Source: Hyphomicrobiales bacterium
GTDB taxonomy: Bacteria > Pseudomonadota > Alphaproteobacteria > Rhizobiales > Rhizobiaceae
Direction of reading: 5' to 3'
DNA: 64,000 nucleotides
Assembly: GCA_900466875.1 (NCBI GenBank)
Contig: UBNQ01000037.1
Span: 110,399-174,398, forward strand
Within the stretch, counting starts at the first letter, position 1; each line of letters opens with the position of its first letter. The position numbers and the translations under genes were made by a program. The notes under the pieces are model-generated. The model worked only from the letters and a program-made list of their open reading frames with translations. It ran no database searches and was not told the origin of the DNA. Shown one piece after another: positions 1 through 8,908 of this stretch.

Positions 1-93
1 CGGATCATGAGGCACATGCACGAAGACAATGCCGCAGATCAGCAGGATACGCATCAAATTGATACGGGTGGATATGTTCTGATCAACAGTCAA
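1..93 (-). CDS. Acyltransferase-3 family protein, 5' end only (ExoH-like)
   Basis: Only the first 31 codons lie in the window; the gene runs off the left edge. Read on the minus strand from a TTG at 93, the frame includes STRINLMRILLICGIVFVHVP, the start of the first membrane segment of acyltransferase-3 proteins such as ExoH and ExoZ, which add acyl groups to exopolysaccharide subunits. An AAAAGGGG ribosome binding site lies 8 bases upstream of the TTG. An in-frame GTG at 102 is too close to that site. Membership of the exo cluster fits ExoH, the succinyltransferase found near exoT/exoW in S. meliloti, but this is inferred from a short stretch. Confidence 0.55.
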   Translation of the reverse strand, partial: MTVDQNISTRINLMRILLICGIVFVHVPHDP

Positions 94-625
94 ACCAGTC
101 ACCCCTTTTGGGCAGCGCCTCCCGTCACCGCCATTTCAATCAGAGCAGACTTGAGCCCGCGTGAGTGAAGAGCATCACGTGAAGTTTCGGGTAAAATGTG
201 GCAGCGCAGCAAATTTGGCATGTGCGAAATCTAGCACTGCGCGCGATCCGGCAGGCGCTCATTGGCTTTTGTCAGGCTGGAAGCACTGGCAGGCAGGGGA
301 TCGGCACATTTATCTAATATAATAATGCTGCACCGCAACAGGATTCGAAATCGAAAAAACAATCACATTTTCTCGCGCGATCGTGCATCGGGCGTGAAGG
401 CCCATCGTCAACCATGGCAAATAAAGGCAAAAATGTGGCGCAGATGAGGCGGAGACATAGAGGCGCCCGATTCGGCCGAAACTGCTGCAGAGGCGGTCTT
501 CCAGGCACTCCAAAACCGCCAGCTCGACCATTTGCAATAAAAAAGCGGCCGGGCGTTTCTCGCACCCGGCCGCTTTGGCAGAAATATTTAGCGCTTCATT
601 TACCCTTGCGGGCAATGCCCTGACT
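94..625. other. Intergenic region, no gene seen
   Basis: This 530-base stretch lies between the acyltransferase fragment and the stop of the pyruvyltransferase-family gene. It should hold the promoter of the acyltransferase gene. The only clear structure is the terminator at 542-576. The short open frames here have no recognisable product or ribosome binding site. Confidence 0.5.
542..576 (-). terminator. Rho-independent terminator of the pyruvyltransferase gene
   Basis: A perfect 12-base stem (542-553 with 565-576, AAAGCGGCCGGG and its complement) encloses an 11-base loop. On the minus strand it is followed by a run of T. It lies 50 bases after the stop codon of the minus-strand gene ending at 626. 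Confidence 0.85.
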
Positions 626-1654
626 TCAGATGGCGGTAGCGCGGTTGAGGGCAGTGCGCTTGTCGAGAACGTCCAGCGCCTCGTCGATATTCGCCACCAG
701 TGCCGCCCGGTCGCCATTGGCGGTCTGCCAGGCGTCGATGAAGGTGCTGGTCTTGCCGTAGCTGTTGTCGAGCACGCAGTGATCGGCATCGAGCAGCAGG
801 CTCATGATATGCCCGTGCATGCGGTCGGTGATCACCTGCCGCGCAGAGCTCAACAACCGCACGCCGCGGTCGAAACGCTGCTGCGCCCGCTCGCGATAGG
901 CCAGTTCCGTCATCTTAGCCCGCCCGCCGACATCGCCGCGCAGCAGGCCCTTGATGATGGCAGCACGCTTGGTGCGCTTCTGGAAATCGGCTTCCTCCTG
1001 CTCCGGCCAGTCCGCCACGACCACATTCGGGCGTGCGATGGCGCGGGAGGTATCATGTGCAGCGCCGACTTCCTGGTCCGCCCGCAGGTTGAGCAGCAGG
1101 TCGTGGCTCGGCGCAAGGCGCTTTACCGGACCGATCCAGAAGGCCATGTCGGGGCATAGCCGGACTTCGCACTGGAACCACTTCTTGGCGAATTCAAAGC
1201 TTTTCTTGTCGCGCACGAGCAGCTTGTAATTGCCGTGCTTTTCGATCGCACGTGCGGTGCTATCGACGTTTTCCTGGTTCTTGAAATGGATCGTCTGCGG
1301 CATCTGGATAACCGGACGGCCCTGGTATTTGCCCAGAATGTGCTCGCGGAATTCGCGAAAACCCGGCCAGATATCGCCGAAATTGCCACCGCCATGCAGC
1401 AGGATCTGGCCATCGCCGATGGCGGAAAGCATCCGCTCGTCGCTATGGGTGGGGATTTCGCTGACGAAGCTCGGCTTCGACTTGACCCGGTCGAAATAGG
1501 CGAGTTCCCCGAGCCAGATGGCGCTATCACCGATATTGTAGTGGTTCGGGAAGTCCAGAAGCGCGTAACGCCCGGACAGATCGACCAGATCGGCGAGGTT
1601 CTCGTGGATCACGCCCTGAAGCCTCTTGATGGTGGCAGCACTCGTTTCCTGCAT
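626..1654 (-). CDS. Polysaccharide pyruvyl transferase family protein
   Basis: Probable exopolysaccharide-modifying enzyme of the pyruvyl transferase family, which places ketal-linked pyruvate on sugars of lipid-linked repeat units. The 342-residue protein shows the family signatures NIGDSAIW (residues 40-47) and LLHGGGNFGDIW (85-96). The ATG has a strong AAGGAG site 6 bases upstream. It lies 40 bases downstream of the flippase gene on the same strand, so the two are probably co-transcribed. ExoV of S. meliloti has this role at the same place in its cluster, but this sequence looks more like the PssM/EpsO type. I therefore do not assign exoV. Confidence 0.8.
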   Translation of the reverse strand: MQETSAATIKRLQGVIHENLADLVDLSGRYALLDFPNHYNIGDSAIWLGELAYFDRVKSKPSFVSEIPTHSDERMLSAIGDGQILLHGGGNFGDIWPGFREFREHILGKYQGRPVIQMPQTIHFKNQENVDSTARAIEKHGNYKLLVRDKKSFEFAKKWFQCEVRLCPDMAFWIGPVKRLAPSHDLLLNLRADQEVGAAHDTSRAIARPNVVVADWPEQEEADFQKRTKRAAIIKGLLRGDVGGRAKMTELAYRERAQQRFDRGVRLLSSARQVITDRMHGHIMSLLLDADHCVLDNSYGKTSTFIDAWQTANGDRAALVANIDEALDVLDKRTALNRATAI

Positions 1655-1694
1655 GGGATCTCCTTGACGGTACAGTCGTAATTCCGGGTTGGTT

Positions 1695-3191
1695 CTACTT
1701 TTGCGCCAGCAGGCGGAAGCGTGCGGGCAGCATAGAAATGATCATGGCGAGATAGGGCCGGATCATCTTAAAGGCGAAAATCAGCATGAAAGCGGCATAG
1801 ATGATGCCGCCCAGCGCGATGCAGAGGCCGGTGCCGAGCCATGCCGGTGTTACTGCGGCGAGGATAAACGGCTTGGCGAACCAGACGCAGACGGCCATGA
1901 CCAGCGAGCCGATGAACGGCATCGCAATCGCCTTCAGCGTTCCGATGGAATCGATATGGGCGAAACGCTTCAGCACATATTGCTGGTAGGGCATGGTGAG
2001 CCAGGCGCGCAGCGCATATCCGGCGGCAACCGCGATGATACCGTAAGGCACCAGCAGCCAGGTGAGCACCACTGTCATCGCAAGCTGCAGCGCCGCGACC
2101 GACAAGATGCTCTGCGCCTTGTTGACGGCGGCGAGCGCCGATGAGGCAAAGACGTTCATCACGAAGGGCACGGCCATCATCACCAGAACGGTCGCGACAT
2201 CACCGGCATTGCCCCACTTGTCGCCGAACAGGAAGAGGATCAGCTGGTCCGACAGCGCACCGAAGCCGAGCAGCAACGGGAAAGTCCCGAGCGCTGCCAA
2301 GCCCACGATGCGGTTATAGGCATTGCGGAAGGCGCCCGGATCGTTCTGCAGTTTCGACAGCGTCACCAGCGCCACGCTGCCGATCGGCGACAGCACGGCC
2401 TGCGAAATCAACTCGATCAGCCGCCAGGCGATCCTGTAGCGACCGACTTCCGTCGGCCCGAACCATCGCGAGATGAAGATGTCCTGCACGCGGGCCAGCA
2501 ACATCCAGAGGATCTGGCTGACCACGAGGCTGACGCTGAACAGGAAGATCGAGCGAAAGATCGTGAAATTGAACCGCAGTTTTGGGATCCAGCGATAGGA
2601 CAGCCAGCCGAGAACGACGAGAACGACGCCGTTGACCGCCGTCTGCGCCACCAGCGACCACACCCCCCAGCCGAGAAACGCTGCCGCAACAGCCGTCAAG
2701 CCCGAAAGCAGGCTGGCGGCAATGCTCTGGGCGGCAAGGCTCTTGTGGCCGAAATCGCGCGCCAGCCGGGCATTGTGGATAACGGCGAGCGACGACAGCG
2801 GCAGGAAAAGCGCCAGCCATTTGAGGATTTCCGCGACATTCGGATCGCGAACGAATTCGCCATAGGCAGGCGCGGCGAAGAAAATGACAACGCCGACCGA
2901 GATGCTGAAAGCGACGGATGCCCAGAAGGCCGTATCCGCCAACTCCTCGTCGAGTTCCAGCTGACGGGTGACAGCGTCGCCAAGTCCCGCATAGGCAAGC
3001 ACCCGGCCGATCTCGACGAACAGGCTCGCAAGCGCAAACGTGCCGAAATCCGCCGGCCCGAGAATACGGGCGAGGATGACGAAGATGACGAAGGTCGCGA
3101 CCGTGCTCCACCCGACACGAACGATCGACCACAGGATCGATGTCGCGGTTTTCTTTTTCAGGTCGCCACTGTCGACGGCGCTAGCATCCAT
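1695..3191 (-). CDS. exoT: Wzx-type polysaccharide flippase (ExoT-like)
   Basis: Integral membrane protein of the polysaccharide transporter (PST/MOP) superfamily. It is predicted to flip undecaprenyl-linked repeat units across the inner membrane. About twelve hydrophobic segments span its 498 residues, starting near residue 20 (SILWSIVRVGWSTVATFVI). The length matches ExoT of S. meliloti (about 494). The open frame begins with a TTG two codons earlier, but the ATG at 3191 is preferred; its ribosome binding site is weak. It heads a minus-strand unit with the pyruvyltransferase gene. The flippase role is well supported; the symbol rests on its place beside exoW/exoU-like genes. Confidence 0.72.
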   Translation of the reverse strand: MDASAVDSGDLKKKTATSILWSIVRVGWSTVATFVIFVILARILGPADFGTFALASLFVEIGRVLAYAGLGDAVTRQLELDEELADTAFWASVAFSISVGVVIFFAAPAYGEFVRDPNVAEILKWLALFLPLSSLAVIHNARLARDFGHKSLAAQSIAASLLSGLTAVAAAFLGWGVWSLVAQTAVNGVVLVVLGWLSYRWIPKLRFNFTIFRSIFLFSVSLVVSQILWMLLARVQDIFISRWFGPTEVGRYRIAWRLIELISQAVLSPIGSVALVTLSKLQNDPGAFRNAYNRIVGLAALGTFPLLLGFGALSDQLILFLFGDKWGNAGDVATVLVMMAVPFVMNVFASSALAAVNKAQSILSVAALQLAMTVVLTWLLVPYGIIAVAAGYALRAWLTMPYQQYVLKRFAHIDSIGTLKAIAMPFIGSLVMAVCVWFAKPFILAAVTPAWLGTGLCIALGGIIYAAFMLIFAFKMIRPYLAMIISMLPARFRLLAQK

Positions 3192-3287
3192 GAACAATCC
3201 AATCGATGAGCAGGCGGCACGCGGCCGCCCGATATGCGTCTTGGCCCGGATGGTATGGACCGTTTCCAGAGACTGTCCGGATCGTGT

Positions 3288-4205
3288 TTATGAGGCCTGG
3301 CCCGCGCGGCCGCTGCGCCAATAGGCCCACAGCCCGGCGAAATTCTGCTTCACCGTGTTTCGATAGGTCAGCCCGAGTGCTGCATCGAGATTTCTGCCGC
3401 CGAAATATTCCTTGAACGCCTGGCGCACGTCCCAGCGGAACATGCCGCGCATGTTGGAATCCCGCACGAACATGTATTTGGCGTATAGCGCGCCATTGCC
3501 ATACGAATATCCGTCGAACAGCCGCTGAACCTGGTCCATGCTGCGCCGTCCGTGGAAATGCTTGACCACGAGGCTCGGAACATATTCCACGCTGAAGCCT
3601 GCCCGGAACGCCCGGTGGATGTAATCCGTATCCTCACCCGAGCGGAACGTGGCGCCCGCACCGAAGCGGACATCGAAAAGCCCGACCTTGTCCGCAAGCA
3701 CCTTCGGAAAAGCCATGTTGCAGCCGTGGATAAAACCACCCGGGTGATTGTAGTTGTTCAGGACAGCGTGTTCCGTGTCCGTCTTGATCGTGATCGGCAG
3801 ATCCCGTTCATCACCCAGATCGATGCGGCCGCCGCGCATTATGGGCGTCGTATCCTCGGCGAACAGACGGGCGATCGTGTTGAAGTAATCCGGCGAGACT
3901 TCGCAATCGTCGTCGGTAAAGGCAAGGATGCGGCCGCGAGCGTTCTCTATGCCGGTGTTGCGGGCATGGGAAAGACCCGGACGGCTTTCGAAGATCAGCG
4001 TCGTTGCGATCGGCGCGGTCTCGCTCCATTTGGCGACCACGTCGGATGTTGCATCGGTGGAACCATTGTCGACGAAAATGAACTCGAGCTTGAGTTCGCT
4101 CGCCTGCAGGGCAGCGACGGAAATGGCCTGCAGGCAGCTGTCGAGACCATAGGCGCGATTTCGCGACGAAATAATGAGGCTAATGTCGAAAACCTCGGAC
4201 GTCAT
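3288..4205 (-). CDS. Family 2 glycosyltransferase
   Basis: Predicted cytoplasmic GT-A fold glycosyltransferase that adds one sugar to the lipid-linked exopolysaccharide repeat. Visible GT2 elements are VDNGSTD (residues 45-51), RPGLSHARNTG (75-85) and the acidic metal-binding TDDDCE (97-102). A later GEDTDYIHRA segment corresponds to the catalytic ED-x-D/H region. I chose the ATG at 4205 because GAAGGGA lies just upstream; an in-frame ATG at 4223 has no such site. It is divergent from the exoW-like gene across 755 bases. I cannot assign its sugar or which exo gene it matches. Confidence 0.8.
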   Translation of the reverse strand: MTSEVFDISLIISSRNRAYGLDSCLQAISVAALQASELKLEFIFVDNGSTDATSDVVAKWSETAPIATTLIFESRPGLSHARNTGIENARGRILAFTDDDCEVSPDYFNTIARLFAEDTTPIMRGGRIDLGDERDLPITIKTDTEHAVLNNYNHPGGFIHGCNMAFPKVLADKVGLFDVRFGAGATFRSGEDTDYIHRAFRAGFSVEYVPSLVVKHFHGRRSMDQVQRLFDGYSYGNGALYAKYMFVRDSNMRGMFRWDVRQAFKEYFGGRNLDAALGLTYRNTVKQNFAGLWAYWRSGRAGQAS

Positions 4206-4960
4206 CCTGTTCCCTTCAACCATTCAGCGAGAGAAGCGGTTTTCCGCCACTCCTCGACCAAGAAACATTTTGCACTGCAACAAACCACGAAAACAATCAG
4301 GGATGCAATTGGGGTATTTTCATGATTGCTGCTCACAGATAGGGCAGCTTCGGTGTTGGAATATCACCATCGGCGGATATTTTGCATACCCGCCTTTCTT
4401 GTCGGAAAAATGATGACAAGACACATAATCCGCTGTTTTCAGGGGAAAAACACGCCTTCGGAGCAGATAGCTCCGCGAGTGCTGTCGCTGGAAACGAGGA
4501 AAATCTCACCGTTTTGCCGTATTCACCCTTCTAAAATTGGTGCAGCGCCCAAGATTAGCTTCGCGGTTCTGCGCCATCGTAGCCGCGACATGGATATCGT
4601 GTTTGCGGCATCGGCCGCGTCGGTTCAGCACCGATCAGCACGAATCGCCAGACCGAAAATCACGTCGGACCGCAAGAAATCGGTTCGGCTTGTCATCATT
4701 TGGAAAGGTCCGCCGACTGTAAAAATGCATCTGTTCGAGCCTCCGAGCCGGTTTCGGAAGCCCGCCGCGACGGTCTGATGATCGTCAGCTTCGACAGATA
4801 GACTGCGTCTTTCAAGGCGCAGCTGCCTTTGCCCTCACTCGTGTCCCTTTCGCCGGGCAGCCCGCCCGGTCCCAGCCCCGCGACACGGACCCGCCCTCTC
4901 GTCAGGAAAGATGAACAGCCACCCAAGCTCACGTTCCAGAACTGCTAAGGAATTCAAAAC
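4206..4960. promoter_or_regulatory. Long divergent intergenic region in the exo cluster
   Basis: This 755-base non-coding stretch lies between two divergent glycosyltransferase genes and must hold both promoters. The frames within it (for example 4326-4778) have no convincing start or product. I see no clear operator; AAGGAA at 4947-4952 is the ribosome binding site of the gene starting at 4961. Confidence 0.45.
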
Positions 4961-5929
4961 ATGGCCAGTTTCACTGTTGTCATTCCGTTCTTCCAACGGA
5001 AAAAAGGAATTTTGTCCCGCGCGTTGAAATCGATATTCGCGCAGAGTTTTCAGGATTTCGACATCGTCATCGTCGATGACCAGTCACCGTTTCCCGCCGA
5101 GACGGAATTGCGTGACATCCCCGCCGAATGGAAAGCGAAAATCCGCGTCATAAAACAGGAAAACGGCGGACCGGGCGCCGCCCGCAATACGGGCCTGGAT
5201 GCGGTTCCGGCCGATACCCAATTCGTCGCGCTGCTCGATTCCGACGACATGTGGCGGACCGACCATCTGCAGAACGCGCATGCGTTCATGACCCGCTTCG
5301 GCGCCGATTGCTATTGGGCATCGATGCAGGAAAGCGAGGAGTTCTATTACCATTACGGCATGGCCAAACTGGCCGAGACCGAGGAGAGCAAGACGCTGGT
5401 CGAAGACCCGCTCGTGCTGGAAATCCCCAATCTCGCCAGCGTCATGCTGAAGGACTGGGCCTTTCTGCACCTGAGCTGCATGGTGATCTCGCGGCCTCTT
5501 TTCGAGACGGAGAGGTTCGACCCCGTCTTGCGGCTCGCAGCCGAAGATGTGCTGTTTTTTGCCGATTGCATTCTGAAATCGAAGCGCACCATCCTGTGCG
5601 ATACGCCCGGTGCTGCGCGCGGCATGGGCGTCAATATCTTCCACGGCATCGACAACCAGTCGCCGGAATTCCTGCAGCAGCAGTTCAATACGCTGGTGGC
5701 GCTCGACACGCTTGAAACCCGTTTCGAGAACAGACCGGAAGACGTCGCCTCGATCACCTCCTACAAGAACATGGCAAGAAGTCAGGCTCTGTGGAGCCAG
5801 GCAGGACGCCTGAAGCGCCGACAGTCGCCGGATTTCGGTATGCTGGCACGCTGGGTCATCCGCGATCCGGCAATCCTTAGCGCAGCCATGCGGCTTGGCG
5901 CCGGCAAGTTGGACCGTCGGGGCGGTTAA
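4961..5929 (+). CDS. exoW: Succinoglycan glucosyltransferase ExoW-like (GT2)
   Basis: Family 2 glycosyltransferase predicted to add a late glucose of the succinoglycan side chain on the cytoplasmic face of the membrane. Its 322 residues match ExoW in size. Elements seen are VVIPFFQR (6-13), IVDD (37-40), GGPGAARNTGLD (69-80) and LDSDDMW (92-98), followed by FGADCYWAS, which I recall from ExoW. The start has AAGGAA 8 bases upstream. It stands alone on the plus strand and converges with the exoU-like gene. Assignment to GT2 is firm; ExoW orthology is based on recalled similarity. Confidence 0.78.
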   Translation: MASFTVVIPFFQRKKGILSRALKSIFAQSFQDFDIVIVDDQSPFPAETELRDIPAEWKAKIRVIKQENGGPGAARNTGLDAVPADTQFVALLDSDDMWRTDHLQNAHAFMTRFGADCYWASMQESEEFYYHYGMAKLAETEESKTLVEDPLVLEIPNLASVMLKDWAFLHLSCMVISRPLFETERFDPVLRLAAEDVLFFADCILKSKRTILCDTPGAARGMGVNIFHGIDNQSPEFLQQQFNTLVALDTLETRFENRPEDVASITSYKNMARSQALWSQAGRLKRRQSPDFGMLARWVIRDPAILSAAMRLGAGKLDRRGG

Positions 5930-5976
5930 CCCCCGATTGCGGCACAAAACACCGCGTCATGAAGATGGAACGCGAA

Positions 5977-5996
5977 GGCGGGTGGCATCACCCGCC
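5977..5996. terminator. Hairpin between convergent exoW and exoU
   Basis: A perfect 8-base stem GGCGGGTG / CACCCGCC with a GCAT loop lies between the stops of two convergent genes. No T-run follows it on either strand, so intrinsic termination is possible but not certain. Confidence 0.45.
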
Positions 5997-6001
5997 GCGC
6001 G

Positions 6002-7012
6002 TCAGCTCTGGCCCGCCACCGGCACACCGGCCAGCAGATAGCGCGGCGTCGTTGGCAGCGAGGCGGCCGACGTGTTCTTGGCGCGTCGAAGAACATCGTA
6101 TTTATCGTAGAAGATACCGGTGACCACGGCCGCAACGGCATCGGGACGCGAAAGCATATGCCGGATCGCCCCGCCCTTGCCCGACTGCCGCTTCACATCG
6201 AGGAACTCGCGCAATTCGTAACGCGCCTTGATGTGATCCCTGTGGTGCGTAACGACCGCACGCGCATCCGGAGACAATGGCATTGCCGCAAGGATAGCGT
6301 TATCGGCCTCATAAAGCCGCCTCAGATCCTCGGTGCGATGGCGGCTGCTGAGCGAATCGCCACGCACGACGGCGCCGTAGCCGCAATGTTCGATCACCTT
6401 GTAACGCGCGCCAAGGGCCAGAGCCCGCACATAAAAGTCGTAGTCCTCGCCCAGCCGCAACTGCTCGTCGTAGCGAAGCTGATGCGCATCGAGAAATGCA
6501 CGGCGCATGATCGGCTTCAGAAAGCCCGTCTCGCCTCTCGGCTTGCCGCGCTGTGAGATATTGCCCTCGACGAACTGGACAAGCGACAGATCCCGCGCAC
6601 GCGACTGGAACCGTGTCGGGACTGAAAGTGCAGCCGGATCGGCCACGAAGGCGATGTTGTCGGCAATGAAATCCCAGCCACTTTCGGCAAGCATGGGCGC
6701 GAACCGACCCGGAAAGAAAAAATCGTCCGCATCGAGAATGGCAATCAGCGGTGCGCTGGATTGGACGATCGCCGCGTTCCGGGCTGCAGACGGCCCCTGG
6801 TTCACCTCGAACGAGATGATCTTCAGGCGTCCGCTTCCGTCATCCGCCGCAAGCGCCGCCTGATCGGTCCCGTCACTGGAACCGTCATCGACGACGACGA
6901 CTTCCGAGACGACGGCCTCGCGCAGGGCCGACGCCACCGCCAGGCCGATCGTATCGGAGGCGTTCTTGGCTGCGATGATTACACAGATCGTTTCGTCAAC
7001 GGCTTGCGCCAT
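6002..7012 (-). CDS. exoU: Succinoglycan glucosyltransferase ExoU-like (GT2)
   Basis: Family 2 glycosyltransferase predicted to add a glucose to the growing succinoglycan repeat unit. GT2 motifs are VDDGSSDGTD (41-50), QGPSAARNAA (72-81) and the LDADD metal site (93-97); a GEDYDFYVRA segment follows. I place the start at 7012, where GGAG stands 6 bases before ATG; GTG at 7036 and ATG at 7024 have poorer sites. It lies immediately before exoX on the same strand, the order known in S. meliloti (exoU-exoX-exoY). That order supports the symbol. Confidence 0.75.
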   Translation of the reverse strand: MAQAVDETICVIIAAKNASDTIGLAVASALREAVVSEVVVVDDGSSDGTDQAALAADDGSGRLKIISFEVNQGPSAARNAAIVQSSAPLIAILDADDFFFPGRFAPMLAESGWDFIADNIAFVADPAALSVPTRFQSRARDLSLVQFVEGNISQRGKPRGETGFLKPIMRRAFLDAHQLRYDEQLRLGEDYDFYVRALALGARYKVIEHCGYGAVVRGDSLSSRHRTEDLRRLYEADNAILAAMPLSPDARAVVTHHRDHIKARYELREFLDVKRQSGKGGAIRHMLSRPDAVAAVVTGIFYDKYDVLRRAKNTSAASLPTTPRYLLAGVPVAGQS

Positions 7013-7123
7013 AAGCTTCTCCATCGTCCGTCTCACCGCTTCGGGGTGCAGACTTATGAACTTAGGAAAATGGCAGCGATGTGAAAGAGCTAATTTTAGG
7101 GCTGAACAAGTCCCGATAAAAGC

Positions 7124-7417
7124 TCAGTGATCCTGGATATGGATTCTGGCCGGAGCCTCGGCGGTCAGGTTGTCGCGGCCACCGGTATCCGTTCTCGACT
7201 TTGCCGGAGCGCCGCCACTGGAGCGTTCGCTTTCCATCTGCGCCTTCTCGCGCCGCACCAGGTAAACGATACCGATGAAATAACCGATCTGAAGTATAAG
7301 CGCGCAGACAACAGTCTGAATGAATGCCGTCCAGAAGGAACCGGACATGGCATACGCGGCAACCGCAAACACGGCGAGAGTGCCTATTATGCTCACGAAT
7401 ACACGCGGTGCGTACAT
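7124..7417 (-). CDS. exoX: ExoX, small membrane inhibitor of exopolysaccharide synthesis
   Basis: Small inner-membrane protein that lowers exopolysaccharide output; in rhizobia ExoX acts post-translationally against ExoY, and the exoX/exoY dosage sets the level. The 97-residue product starts MYAPRVFVS, has two hydrophobic helices (about residues 6-24 and 28-49) and a charged cytoplasmic tail. Three ATG codons stand in a row (7423, 7420, 7417). The last has the best spacing, 7 bases, from GGAGG. It is divergent from exoY with about 726 bases between them, as in known exo clusters. Confidence 0.88.
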   Translation of the reverse strand: MYAPRVFVSIIGTLAVFAVAAYAMSGSFWTAFIQTVVCALILQIGYFIGIVYLVRREKAQMESERSSGGAPAKSRTDTGGRDNLTAEAPARIHIQDH

Positions 7418-8143
7418 CATCATTCCTCCCGAGGGACTTTTCTTATGAGTTTTTAAATTTCATCAGTCCTCTCACATGCCTCTTACATTACGGCGCAGCG
7501 AGAGAGTTTTCAAGATTTTCGCCGGCTCATGGATTTTGACCAGTGAATCTTTGGTAAGATTCCCTTGCTGGCCAAATAAGAGCCTTTCAAACGGTTCAAC
7601 ACCCCGTTACCACATGTCAACACCACACTTTTGCCACATTTAAGCCAGAATTGCCGCCTCTTGGAACAAATGGACGCCGCCGGCTACCGAGAGCCCGCAC
7701 TATCCGTTCACTTATTGTTACAAAGGTCACCGGGCGCCATCATGCGCCTTTTGCGCCGCACCATTGTATTGCAGTGCAGCAGGCCTAGGCCTTTGGTCCT
7801 AAGGGCAAGCTACTTTGGGCCTGATCCTCAAGAAGCGGCGACTGTTCAGGCCGCTGAAAATCACTGGTAATACATCCGGATCAAGTTTCGATTACGATTA
7901 ATAGTCGAGATCGATTCAACTTTACAGATGCCCGGTAGTATTTGTGTAAGCCTTTATATTTACGATCACCACCTGCGGCTGCGCCCCCCTCCCGCCTTCC
8001 GGCCTGGATCCGACCTATCACGTCACACCGCAGAAATTTTTGTCTGGCATCAAATTACGAACACAGACTTATTATCACATAACAGCTCGATGAAGCGCCG
8101 CTTAAGGCACCGACTATCGCAAAACCTAAATGGAGCCCCCTCT
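7418..8143. promoter_or_regulatory. exoX-exoY divergent regulatory region
   Basis: This 726-base non-coding stretch lies between divergent exoX and exoY. In S. meliloti and R. leguminosarum the equivalent region is controlled by several regulators (ChvI and MucR type). The sequence is less GC-rich than its neighbours. A 12-base perfect palindrome AGGCCTAGGCCT lies at 7781-7792. The frame upstream of exoY (from 7928) is open but uses no good ribosome binding site, so I treat it as leader. Confidence 0.55.
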
Positions 8144-8824
8144 ATGAAGTCAGCGACACGTTCGGCAGATACGCCGCTATCAGACCTGGACCATGCCGCC
8201 ATGACACTTCCGATCGGCGGCCTGGCCAAAAGAACGTTCGACGTTACCTCCGCAGGCCTCGCCCTGATCGTTTTCAGTCCGCTGTTTTTGATGATCATGG
8301 CTTTGGTGAAACTGACGGACAAAGGCCCTGCCTTTTACGGCCACGGCCGTATTGGCCACAAGGGACGCACGTTCAAATGCCTGAAGTTCCGCACCATGGC
8401 GGTCAATGGCGATGAACTGCTCCGCAAGCACCTTCGGGAAAACCCGGAGGCGGCAGAAGAATGGCGCCAGACGCGCAAGCTCCGTGATGACCCTCGTGTC
8501 ACTGCGGTCGGTCGTGTCCTGCGCAAGCTCAGCCTCGACGAGCTGCCACAGCTTCTCAACATCCTTCGGGGTGAAATGAGCGTCGTCGGTCCCCGTCCGG
8601 TCGTCGATGATGAGTTGAAGGTCTATGACAGCTCTGCCGTCTATTACCTCCAGACCCGCCCTGGCCTGACTGGCCTGTGGCAGATCAGCGGACGCAATGA
8701 CGTGTCTTACGAGACCCGCATCGCATTCGATACGCACTATGTGCAGAACTGGTCACTTGTTCAGGACGTCTCGATCATCCTGAAGACCATTCCTGCCGTC
8801 TGCATGGCTCGCGGCAGCTATTAA
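8144..8824 (+). CDS. exoY: ExoY, undecaprenyl-phosphate galactose phosphotransferase
   Basis: Membrane-anchored sugar-phosphate transferase that starts succinoglycan synthesis by moving galactose-1-phosphate from UDP-galactose to undecaprenyl phosphate. It has one N-terminal hydrophobic segment (residues 32-55). The bacterial sugar transferase domain shows KFRTM (81-85), LSLDELPQLLNILRGEMS and VGPRP. From the ATG at 8144 the product is 226 residues, the same length as S. meliloti ExoY, and begins MKSATRSA as that protein does. GGAG lies 8 bases upstream. The open frame from 7928 would add a 72-residue extension with no support. It is followed by exoF and exoQ. Confidence 0.95.
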   Translation: MKSATRSADTPLSDLDHAAMTLPIGGLAKRTFDVTSAGLALIVFSPLFLMIMALVKLTDKGPAFYGHGRIGHKGRTFKCLKFRTMAVNGDELLRKHLRENPEAAEEWRQTRKLRDDPRVTAVGRVLRKLSLDELPQLLNILRGEMSVVGPRPVVDDELKVYDSSAVYYLQTRPGLTGLWQISGRNDVSYETRIAFDTHYVQNWSLVQDVSIILKTIPAVCMARGSY

Positions 8825-8908
8825 CAAGCCGATCACCGCACCGCCATCCTCCCCGCCGGTGCGGAAATCACGATGAAATACGAAATACACGAAAACCAAG
8901 GAGATCTG

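Noticed and set aside
4326..4778. 150-codon frame in the exo intergenic region
   Set aside because: No ribosome site, no family, low-complexity composition.
7928..8143. 72-codon extension of ExoY
   Set aside because: No ribosome site; the ATG at 8144 gives exactly the known ExoY length and N-terminus.
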